From an uncultured Nitrospina sp. (GTDB taxonomy: Bacteria; Nitrospinota; Nitrospinia; Nitrospinales; VA-1), in NCBI GenBank assembly GCA_950072225.1, contig CATMOP010000050.1:1-9743 (forward strand): a stretch of DNA of 9,743 nt, read 5' to 3'. Position 1 is the first letter of the stretch, and each line of letters opens with the position of its first letter. The translations under genes were made by a program, and so were the position numbers. Below, one piece after another: positions 1-5,061 of this stretch. The notes beneath the pieces were generated by a model that had not been told where the DNA came from, searched no databases, and worked only from the letters and a program-made list of their open reading frames with translations.

Positions 1-36
1 TCTACACTCTTTCCCTACACGACGCTCTTCCGATCT
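1..36 (+). other. Illumina read-1 adapter remnant (assembly artefact)
   Basis: The first 36 bases match the Illumina TruSeq universal adapter / read-1 primer, including ACACGACGCTCTTCCGATCT at 17-36. Genomic sequence starts at about base 37. The remnant adds a false C-terminus (residues DRKSVV and a TAG stop at 15-17) to the minus-strand reading frame that runs into it. It also shows that the window begins at a physical contig end, so what lay to the left of base 37 is unknown. Confidence 0.97.
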
Positions 37-419
37 TCGACAATGTGAGCCACCAATTCCTTCAAGGAGAACCTGATTTCATCCGGCGTATCCAGGTTTT
101 TAATACGCAGTAAAACCGCCAAATCCTCCACCGCGTCCGCAATGTCATCCTGCGCAGAAAGGAGACGCATGAAATCTTTTTTATCAACCGGCAAAAACAT
201 GCTTTGGCGCATATGGATGCGGATATTGTCCTTGATGATGTCGGCCTCATGTTCCAGCTTCACGATCAATTCAGAAATTTTTTGAACCGAATCGTAGTCC
301 TTCTTATCCAGCGCGTCAAACAGGGGCTTGACTTGCTCCACGCAGGCACGGACCTTGTCCATATGGCTCACAAGGGGCTTGAATGGCGATTTTGCAAACA
401 TTGAAAAGATGGATCTCAT
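37..419 (-). CDS. DUF47 family PhoU-like protein, 3' truncated
   Basis: This is the N-terminal 127-128 residues of a protein resembling the PhoU-like DUF47 family (TIGR00153), which is usually a little over 200 residues long and often encoded beside a Pit-type phosphate transporter. The visible part is all-helical and carries the acidic E/DxxxD pattern used for metal binding in PhoU-like bundles: E56-D60 and D60-D64 in the LEHEADIIKD segment, and D91/D92 with D95 in AQDDIADAVED. The ATG at 417-419 is supported by a very strong ribosome binding site. The frame stays open into the adapter, where the last six apparent residues and the stop are artificial; the true gene continues beyond the contig. 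A pit gene may follow, but that cannot be seen. The 183 bp upstream (420-602) shows no convincing promoter. Family assignment is fairly secure; the role in phosphate uptake is inferred from the family. Confidence 0.85.
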
Positions 420-422
420 CTG

Positions 423-430
423 ACCTCCTT
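423..430 (-). promoter_or_regulatory. Perfect Shine-Dalgarno for the DUF47 gene
   Basis: On the minus strand AAGGAGGT lies three bases before the ATG at 417-419. It is fully complementary to the 3' end of 16S rRNA, although the spacing is short. It fixes the start of the DUF47 gene. Confidence 0.75.
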
Positions 431-602
431 AGGTCATAAAAGTTAAGCAGGCTGAACCTATTCTATTTTCCGGTAAGTTGCAACCCATTTTTAAGGAATA
501 AAAAATACAGCTTCACGCCAGGCCTAAAAAACCAGCCACCCGGCTCTCATCCGAATAAACAACCCCAAAAACCGGTCCTCAATCTTCTTTATTCTGGTCG
601 CA

Positions 603-1322
603 TTATCTGCCCATGATCGCAAACCAATCTTCCAGGCTTTGAATCTGAAGGTTAGAGTTTGACTGGCGGACATCCCCCATTTCGCCAGAAGGCTTTCCGC
701 CATAATTATGCCCCGGATATAAAACAACATGGTCTTCAATCTTGGACAGTCGCCGGGTGAGGGTATGGAACAGTTCTTCACTATTTCCTCCAGGCAAATC
801 CACCCGCCCGCACCCTTGCAAAAAAAGAGTGTCGCCAGCAATAAGGCTATCGGCCACCCGGAAGCACTGGGACCCTGGTGTATGCCCCGGAGTGTGCAAA
901 AAACTAATCTCAACGGAACCCAATTTTAGCTTATCCTCTCCATCCACCTGCTTCATGTCGGACATGGATATTCCCGTAACCTTCCTCAAGCCTTCCGCCT
1001 CATGTTTGTTAACATAAATCGGTACGGGATGCTTTTCCATCAATTCAGCCAATCCTGTAATTTCCATGCCAAAAATTTCTCCCCCCACATGGTCAGGGTG
1101 GTAATGGGTCACCAAAGCACCTGTGAGCTTCATGCCATCCTCTTCAACGACTTTGAGAATCCCATCAATATCCCACGCCGGGTCGACCACCATACATTCG
1201 CGGGTTTCCTGATCCCCGATTAAGTATAAAAAATTAGCCATCGAACGTGCCGAGGGGTCCTGGGTCCCTAAATCGACCCCCGACAACAACTGTTTGAAAT
1301 AAACCGGATTTTTTTCTGACAA
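603..1322 (-). CDS. MBL-fold metallo-hydrolase, glyoxalase II-like
   Basis: A 239-residue metallo-beta-lactamase-fold hydrolase of the glyoxalase II / persulfide dioxygenase-like branch. The binuclear metal site is complete: THYHPDH at 72-78 (H73, H75, D77, H78), H147 in HTPGHTPGS, D164 in AGDTLF and H205 in PGHNYG. The short C-terminus after H205 lacks the helical substrate domain of classical GloB, so the substrate may not be glutathione-based. Length and N-terminal KQLLSGVDLG are typical of a stand-alone MBL group. The start is TTG at 1320-1322 (TTG TCA GAA); upstream AGGGGGAAAC can serve as ribosome binding site, and the next Met (28) would cut off a conserved N-terminal strand. It begins 26 bp behind the nuclease gene, so the two are probably co-transcribed. 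Chemistry (hydrolase or sulfur dioxygenase) is not decided by the sequence. Confidence 0.88.
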   Translation of the reverse strand: MSEKNPVYFKQLLSGVDLGTQDPSARSMANFLYLIGDQETRECMVVDPAWDIDGILKVVEEDGMKLTGALVTHYHPDHVGGEIFGMEITGLAELMEKHPVPIYVNKHEAEGLRKVTGISMSDMKQVDGEDKLKLGSVEISFLHTPGHTPGSQCFRVADSLIAGDTLFLQGCGRVDLPGGNSEELFHTLTRRLSKIEDHVVLYPGHNYGGKPSGEMGDVRQSNSNLQIQSLEDWFAIMGR

Positions 1323-1348
1323 AGTTTCCCCCTATCCCATTACGTAAT

Positions 1349-2125
1349 CTAAAAAGTTAATACTGTATTCAGCAGATGTGCAAGGCGGACTCCCGCCTGT
1401 GTTAACCTGAGGTTAATAATCTCCCGGCCTCTTTTTATATAAGCTTTAGACAAACCTTCCTTATCAACACTATAGGCCACTTTTAAAGCCAGGCTTCTGG
1501 ACTCGTTGGCCCAATCAGAAACCGTTGACAGGCTCCAGGTTGAAACTTCTGCCTCTGACACCCTTCCATTCAAGCGGGCGGCGTATTTTAACAGACTTAT
1601 TTCGCCCCAGTCGATCAACCCCCCATCCCATAAATAATGCAGGCTGGTTGCTTCCCCTTTATAAAGAAAACGTAGTGTTCCCCCGCCACGGTCTTTTAGA
1701 TTACCAAGGTGGAGAGGTTGATGTACATCTCCAACAAAATGCACCAGAAATTTCAGTGCATCCTTTCTTTCCCGTAAAGGGGTAGAACGCAAAATACTCG
1801 AAAACTCGTGAATTTTCTCTGTAACACAGGCTCTGTCTGGACAATCCCTTTCAGCGTCATAAGTCCACTGCCCTTCTTCAATATTGGTGTAATGCCAGGA
1901 GCTTTCTTCTTTTCGTTTTTTCCGGGTCCTATCGGCCCAGGTTGCCACATCTGCCAGGCTGTTTATGTTAAACTTTTCGGCGATTAATTCTTTAACCTCC
2001 GGTTTCAAGTGGCCATCAGCAATAAGACCGATAACACTGTGACCCTGAGGCCCCCAAGCGGCAGAATCCGGAACGTTTACAACCAGCGATATTAAAACCA
2101 TGCAGAATTGAAACCGAACACCCAT
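1349..2125 (-). CDS. Exported S1/P1-type zinc nuclease
   Basis: A 258-residue S1-P1 nuclease family protein (PF02265), an endonuclease acting on single-stranded DNA/RNA through three zinc ions. Residues 1-23 form a signal peptide ending in SAA before W24. Cleavage there makes Trp the mature N-terminus, which in P1 itself binds zinc. All nine ligand positions known from P1 can be matched: W24, H29, D65, H78, H129, D133, H139, H163 and D167, with motifs WGPQGH, WAD, SWHYTN, HFVGDVHQPLH and LHYLWD. C95 and C100 could form a disulfide. The frame is open to an ATG at 2195-2197, but ATG 2123-2125 is preferred: it is preceded by TAGGAAAAG and starts the signal peptide directly, while the longer form would add 24 residues and overlap the divergent acyltransferase gene. 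It is likely periplasmic or secreted and may scavenge nucleic-acid phosphate, which would suit the nearby PhoU-like gene; that link is inference. Confidence 0.9.
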   Translation of the reverse strand: MGVRFQFCMVLISLVVNVPDSAAWGPQGHSVIGLIADGHLKPEVKELIAEKFNINSLADVATWADRTRKKRKEESSWHYTNIEEGQWTYDAERDCPDRACVTEKIHEFSSILRSTPLRERKDALKFLVHFVGDVHQPLHLGNLKDRGGGTLRFLYKGEATSLHYLWDGGLIDWGEISLLKYAARLNGRVSEAEVSTWSLSTVSDWANESRSLALKVAYSVDKEGLSKAYIKRGREIINLRLTQAGVRLAHLLNTVLTF

Positions 2126-2178
2126 ACTTTTCCTATTTTCCACCCTGTTTTTCAATCCGATTTCAAACGGAATCCAAA

Positions 2179-2919
2179 TTGAACAAACTCGCTTCAATTT
2201 ATCATACTGGAAGGTTTTGGATACTCATTACTTTTCTATCCATAATTCTCGGGATTATGGCCATTGGCGCGGGATTTTTTGACAGGAGTGGTAACGTCTC
2301 ACACCGAATATCCAGGCTCTGGTGCCGACTTCTTTGCAAACTGAACGGTATCAATGTTGAAATTAACGGCTTGGAAAATATTCTCCCTGACAGGCCACAA
2401 ATTTTCGTTTCCAACCATCAGGGATATTTTGATATTTTCGCCTTGTCTGGATATCTTCCTGTGCAAATCAGATGGATCGCCAAATCAAGCTTGTTCAGGA
2501 TTCCCTTTGTAGGTTGGGCGATGATGGCAGCGGGTTACATCCCTGTTGAAAGGGATAATCGTAAAAAAGCTTATGAAGCTTTTAATAAAACCCTGGAAAA
2601 AATAAAGGAAGGTTGCTCGATAATCATTTTCCCCGAGGGTACACGCTCTGAAGACGGGAAAATAGGCCCGTTTAAAAAAGGAAGCAATTTGATAGCCAGC
2701 CGGTCCAAAAGTCCTATGGTACCCATTACCATTATAGGAAGCGGTGATATCATTAAAAAAGGCAGTGCCACCATCACCCCAGGCCCCATCCGGGTCATCA
2801 TTTCCCCCCCCGTAGAACCTGTTTCTGATAAAAAAGAAAATGCGGCTATTCTGGAATCCATCCGAAAAACCATCGTAGACACCCACCGCCAGCGTGACGC
2901 TGGACCCGATAAGCAATAG
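2179..2919 (+). CDS. plsC: 1-acyl-sn-glycerol-3-phosphate acyltransferase (PlsC type)
   Basis: A 246-residue membrane-associated acyltransferase of the PlsC/AGPAT family, which acylates lysophosphatidate to phosphatidate in phospholipid synthesis. A hydrophobic segment at about 13-33 anchors it. The family blocks follow in order: NHQGYFD at 79-85 (catalytic H80 and D85, the HX4D motif), GYIPVERDNR at 119-128, FPEGTRS at 151-157 (acceptor binding) and VPI at 181-183. Length fits the family. The start is taken as TTG at 2179; no strong ribosome binding site precedes it. A later ATG (codon 27, at 2257) would remove most of the membrane segment. The gene diverges from the nuclease gene with only 53 bp between chosen starts, so each promoter probably overlaps the other gene's 5' end. 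The symbol is given by family; acyl donor and exact acceptor cannot be read from sequence. Confidence 0.9.
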   Translation: MNKLASIYHTGRFWILITFLSIILGIMAIGAGFFDRSGNVSHRISRLWCRLLCKLNGINVEINGLENILPDRPQIFVSNHQGYFDIFALSGYLPVQIRWIAKSSLFRIPFVGWAMMAAGYIPVERDNRKKAYEAFNKTLEKIKEGCSIIIFPEGTRSEDGKIGPFKKGSNLIASRSKSPMVPITIIGSGDIIKKGSATITPGPIRVIISPPVEPVSDKKENAAILESIRKTIVDTHRQRDAGPDKQ

Positions 2920-3023
2920 CTTTTTCTGGCTGACAGCGCTACTCTCGGCCTAAAGAGTAATTGCTAGTTGCCACTGGGCAAGGACTTGTTGAGCCGAGAC
3001 AACTCTTTTCTCGCCAGAAAAAG
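2920..3023. repeat. Structured element with 11-bp perfect inverted ends
   Basis: CTTTTTCTGGC at 2920-2930 is the exact inverse of GCCAGAAAAAG at 3013-3023. Inside are further paired segments: TCTCGGC 2943-2949 with GCCGAGA 2993-2999; AAAGAGT 2952-2958 with ACTCTTT 3002-3008 (these two pairings interleave, so they would form a pseudoknot or alternative folds); a small hairpin TTGCC-ACTG-GGCAA at 2968-2981; and GTTG/CAAC at 2988-2991 and 3000-3003 enclosing GCCGAGA. It begins one base after the plsC stop. It could be a REP/MITE-like intergenic repeat or a folded 3' untranslated region. No clear flanking target duplication is visible. Confidence 0.5.
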
Positions 3024-3037
3024 TCTGCCCCACTGGC

Positions 3038-3069
3038 CCTCCGCCTAGGAGGCTAGCGTTTTTCTTTTT
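3038..3069 (+). terminator. Possible terminator for plsC
   Basis: The stem CCTCC-GCCTA-GGAGG at 3038-3052 is followed after six bases by TTTTTCTTTTT at 3059-3069 on the plus strand. The T-tract reads into the antisense of the convergent peroxiredoxin-like gene's last codons. The six-base gap weakens the call. Confidence 0.4.
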
Positions 3070-3574
3070 GGATGAATTCCCAGACAACTGCGGACTGCCC
3101 CCGGAGGTCTTCGATATTTCTCCAAATCGCCCGGATCATTCCTGTTTTATCAATCACAAAAGCAGAGCGCTCTATGTATTTGACCATCTGGCCCAGGTCA
3201 TCTTCTTCTTTGACCACCCCATAAAGTTCAGTGACCTTTTTGTGCTCATCTGCCAAAAAGGTGCAGCCAAACTGAAAAACCTCAATAAACTGTTGGTGCG
3301 AGTTCACACCATTCCAACTGCACCCCAATACTTCCACCTCGCGAGTTTTAAATTTTCGGTTCCATTCATTGAATCCGACCATGAGGCGTGTATCTTCAGG
3401 ACTGCTATCCTGCCGGTAAAAAACTATAATCACCCATTTTTTGTCCTGAAAATCCTTCAGGCTGACTGTCACCTTTTCTTCAGCCGATGGACTTGACTTA
3501 CCGGCTTTATAACCATAGACAGCGGGCAATTCAAAACTAGGCGCACGGTCTCCAACCTCTAACTCATCAGGCAT
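3053..3574 (-). CDS. Peroxiredoxin-fold (AhpC/TSA, Bcp-like) protein lacking the peroxidatic cysteine
   Basis: A 173-residue thioredoxin-fold protein of the AhpC/TSA type, closest in layout to PrxQ/Bcp: VGDRAPSFELP at 7-17, strand WVIIVFY at 47-53, SHQQF at 92-96, and R136 in the RSAFVID segment with its FxID strand. The active-site loop, normally F-Y-x-x-D-x-T-P-G-C-T, here reads FYRQDSSPEDT (52-62), so aspartate 61 (GAT at 3392-3394) occupies the peroxidatic cysteine position. Two other cysteines, C85 (VLGCSWN) and C104 (FGCTF), lie elsewhere. It is therefore unlikely to be a normal thiol peroxidase; a binding, regulatory or altered redox role is possible. An insertion of about ten residues (KAGKSSPSAE) follows the first strand. 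ATG start at 3572-3574 with AAGAGGAAAC upstream. It is third in an apparent unit after bolA-like and glutaredoxin genes, with a 113-bp gap containing inverted repeats. Confidence 0.85.
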   Translation of the reverse strand: MPDELEVGDRAPSFELPAVYGYKAGKSSPSAEEKVTVSLKDFQDKKWVIIVFYRQDSSPEDTRLMVGFNEWNRKFKTREVEVLGCSWNGVNSHQQFIEVFQFGCTFLADEHKKVTELYGVVKEEDDLGQMVKYIERSAFVIDKTGMIRAIWRNIEDLRGQSAVVWEFIQKEKR

Positions 3575-3606
3575 GGAATGTTTCCTCTTAGTGGATTAAT
3601 AAACTA

Positions 3607-3669
3607 TGGCCCTATCATAACAGGGCCAAAAAACGAACAGGGCTTGCGATGGGTAGTTCCGATAAGCCC
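3607..3669 (-). other. Two inverted repeats between glutaredoxin and peroxiredoxin-like genes
   Basis: Reading on the minus strand, GGGCTT (3669-3664) pairs with AAGCCC (3645-3640), and a six-T run follows in 3633-3628. Then TGGCCCT (3628-3622) pairs with AGGGCCA (3613-3607) across an 8-base loop. The first could be a weak terminator or attenuator behind the glutaredoxin gene. The second has no following T-run and may act as an mRNA-stabilising or processing stem before the last gene of the unit. Confidence 0.4.
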
Positions 3670-3687
3670 CATACTCCCTATGCAATA

Positions 3688-4008
3688 TCAATCACCAAAC
3701 GCAGCTTTAATCAGAGGTTCCACTTCACCCTTTGCTTCCATTTCATCGAGGATATCCGTATCTCCATAAAACTTGCCGTCAATGAAAACTTTAGGAAGTG
3801 TAGGCCAATTGGTCATCTTGCTCAATGCTTCGCGCTTTTCCATATCTTCAATGCAGTTAACTACCTCAAAGGGATACCCATATTTATTGAAAAACTGGAT
3901 AGTTTCCGAAGTGAAGCCGCACTGCGGTGCCGCTTTAGTGCCCTTCCCGTAAATCAGGATTTTGTTTGCCGCAATTTCTTCTTTAATTTTATCTTCCATA
4001 TCAGACAT
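3688..4008 (-). CDS. grxD: Monothiol glutaredoxin (Grx4/GrxD family), CGFT active site
   Basis: A 106-residue glutaredoxin of the monothiol class that, in the CGFS family, carries a [2Fe-2S] cluster between two monomers with glutathione and passes it on, often with BolA. Family blocks: ILIYGKGT at 17-24 with K22, the active site CGFT at 30-33, the WPTLPKVFIDG loop at 68-78 (cis-Pro region for glutathione) and DILDEM at 85-90. Two departures from the usual pattern are seen: Ser of CGFS is Thr33, and the glutathione-contacting GG(C/S)D segment is GDTD (82-85). A second cysteine, C52, is present. The ATG at 4006-4008 has a strong AAAGGAGT site upstream. It lies 68 bp behind the BolA-family gene in the same direction, the classic partner arrangement. 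The symbol is given by family. Confidence 0.9.
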   Translation of the reverse strand: MSDMEDKIKEEIAANKILIYGKGTKAAPQCGFTSETIQFFNKYGYPFEVVNCIEDMEKREALSKMTNWPTLPKVFIDGKFYGDTDILDEMEAKGEVEPLIKAAFGD

Positions 4009-4076
4009 TATGCACTCCTTTTAAATAAAACAATATTTGCAAAAATTTATAAAAATCGAAGGGGAATGGGGAAAGC

Positions 4077-4325
4077 TCAAGGGGTAGCGGTTTTGACTTC
4101 TGCCGCGTGGAGCCGCCCATCCTTCATAGCCGGGTCCAAAGCTTCCATGACCATACGGTGCCGATCCATAATTCCCACTCCTTCAAAAGCTTTTGAGGTG
4201 ACGTGAATGATGAAATGATCTTTCATCCCCGTTTTATCCAAAGCGTTCACTTCCGCGTCAGGAACCGCGGTTTGAACCAAACCAATTAAATCCGGAATAC
4301 TGATCATCCTTACATATTTCTCCAT
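4077..4325 (-). CDS. BolA/IbaG-family Fe-S partner protein
   Basis: An 82-residue BolA-family protein. The signature is clear: HFIIHVTSKAFEGVGIMDRH (37-56) followed by RMVMEAL (57-63) and LHAAEVKT (72-79); H56 and H73 are the conserved histidines likely to help bind a shared cluster with the glutaredoxin. BolA proteins form heterodimers with monothiol glutaredoxins and act in Fe-S trafficking and iron sensing; the next gene downstream is exactly such a glutaredoxin. The start is uncertain: ATG 4323-4325 has no clear ribosome binding site, while Met7 (ATG 4305-4307) has GGAG 12 bases upstream and gives a 76-residue protein with a more typical N-terminus. It diverges from the A-type carrier gene across 293 bp. 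Whether it is BolA proper or the shorter IbaG type is not settled. Confidence 0.88.
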   Translation of the reverse strand: MEKYVRMISIPDLIGLVQTAVPDAEVNALDKTGMKDHFIIHVTSKAFEGVGIMDRHRMVMEALDPAMKDGRLHAAEVKTATP

Positions 4326-4510
4326 TATAGGGGTTAAAACTACAAAGACCTGTGTATTGTTGGATTCTATTTTTGCCAGAAAGATTTATGCTTTGCAAGC
4401 TTTTTCAACATTTTTTGCTTTAAATTTTCTACCACAAAATGAGCCTATCCTATTGAATCTAAATAATGTATTCACTTTAGCCGCCATCGGGCCCTTTGCT
4501 GATAGAAGAT

Positions 4511-4540
4511 TTGACGAAAAATGCAAAAATCAGGTATAAT
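4511..4540 (+). promoter_or_regulatory. Sigma70-type promoter of the A-type carrier gene
   Basis: TTGACG at 4511-4516 and a perfect TATAAT at 4535-4540 are separated by 18 bases. Transcription would start near 4547, leaving a leader of about 72 bases before the ATG at 4619. It is the best promoter match in the window. No equally good promoter was found for the divergent BolA-family gene in the AT-rich stretch 4326-4510. Confidence 0.7.
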
Positions 4541-4563
4541 TATAGAATCTTTAAGGCTCTATA
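4541..4563. promoter_or_regulatory. Possible operator: inverted repeat at the transcription start
   Basis: TATAGA (4541-4546) and TCTATA (4558-4563) form an inverted repeat with an 11-base spacer, directly after the -10 box and across the expected start site. The position suits a repressor site, for example for an Fe-S-sensing Rrf2 regulator, but the sequence does not clearly match an IscR consensus and the repeat is AT-rich, so chance is possible. Confidence 0.25.
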
Positions 4564-4618
4564 TGCTATCTAATAGGAGTAAAAAGAGTAATCTAAGAAA
4601 AAATTTCCGGAGGCGTTC

Positions 4619-4960
4619 ATGGCAGTTACAAAAGACTTTGTTAAAATTACCCCTAAAGCCAGTGAAGAAGTCATAAAACTTGTTACGGCTGAAAACAATC
4701 CTGAAATCGGACTTCGCTTGGCAGTTAAAGGCGGGGGGTGTTCCGGTTTGTCTTACGACCTGCAATTCACTCCGCAGGATGATGGCGACACAATTATCTC
4801 GCACGAAGGATTCAATGTATACATGGATGCCAAAAGCATGATTTATTTAAAAGGCATGCAATTGGATTTTCAGGGTGGTTTGCAGGGAAAAGGATTTGTT
4901 TTTGTCAATCCTAACGCAACCTCAACTTGCGGATGCGGGGAATCTTTCTCCATCACCTGA
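4619..4960 (+). CDS. A-type Fe-S cluster carrier (IscA/ErpA/SufA family)
   Basis: A 113-residue HesB/IscA-family protein that accepts Fe-S clusters from the assembly scaffold and delivers them to target apoproteins in the cytoplasm. The three ligand cysteines are in place: C41 in GGGCSGLSY and C104/C106 in the C-terminal CGCGESF motif. The conserved turn LQLDFQGGLQGKGFVFVNPN-like region lies at about 81-100. ATG 4619-4621 is preceded by GGAGG at 4609-4613 (five-base spacing), and the sigma70-type promoter lies 80-110 bases upstream. Two hairpins, the second a strong terminator, follow the gene. IscA, ErpA and SufA cannot be told apart by sequence alone; no iscS, iscU or suf gene is in the window. 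Location opposite bolA-like and glutaredoxin genes supports a role in cluster delivery. Confidence 0.93.
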   Translation: MAVTKDFVKITPKASEEVIKLVTAENNPEIGLRLAVKGGGCSGLSYDLQFTPQDDGDTIISHEGFNVYMDAKSMIYLKGMQLDFQGGLQGKGFVFVNPNATSTCGCGESFSIT

Positions 4961-4998
4961 AGCATAAAGTTCACCTGAAAAAATATTATGAATTAGCC

Positions 4999-5017
4999 CC
5001 ATCCTGTTTCAGGATGG
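4999..5017 (+). other. Perfect 8-bp hairpin after the A-type carrier gene
   Basis: CCATCCTG-TTT-CAGGATGG forms a perfect stem with a three-base loop, followed by TTT. Together with the stem at 5026-5049 it makes a tandem hairpin pair between the carrier and YgfZ-TPR genes. Confidence 0.6.
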
Positions 5018-5025
5018 TTTCCTCC

Positions 5026-5056
5026 ACGCATCCCTTTAAACGGATGCGTTTTTTTT
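5026..5056 (+). terminator. Rho-independent terminator abutting the ygfZ-TPR start codon
   Basis: ACGCATCC (5026-5033) pairs with GGATGCGT (5042-5049) around an 8-base loop, and eight Ts run through 5049-5056. It terminates the A-type carrier transcript. The T-tract ends only five bases before the next ATG at 5062, so read-through of this structure would probably control the downstream gene. Confidence 0.85.
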
Positions 5057-5061
5057 AGCTC

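Noticed and set aside
524..913. Open minus-strand frame of 129 codons.
   Set aside because: Out-of-frame shadow of the MBL-fold hydrolase, which has a complete metal-binding motif set.
2126..2197. 24-residue N-terminal extension of the nuclease from ATG 2195-2197.
   Set aside because: It would bury the signal peptide internally and overlap the divergent gene; ATG 2123-2125 has a ribosome binding site and starts the signal peptide.
2920..3023. Insertion-sequence or MITE call for the inverted-end element.
   Set aside because: No transposase, no convincing target-site duplication and only one copy in the window; kept as a structured repeat instead.
4357..4539. Open plus-strand frame of 60 codons in the divergent control region.
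   Set aside because: It runs across the -35 and -10 boxes of the carrier promoter, has no ribosome binding site and a low-complexity Phe-rich translation.
4960..4995. TTCACC and TATTAT as a promoter for ygfZ-TPR.
   Set aside because: Spacing is only 8 bases, too short for a sigma70 promoter, and a strong terminator lies between it and the gene.
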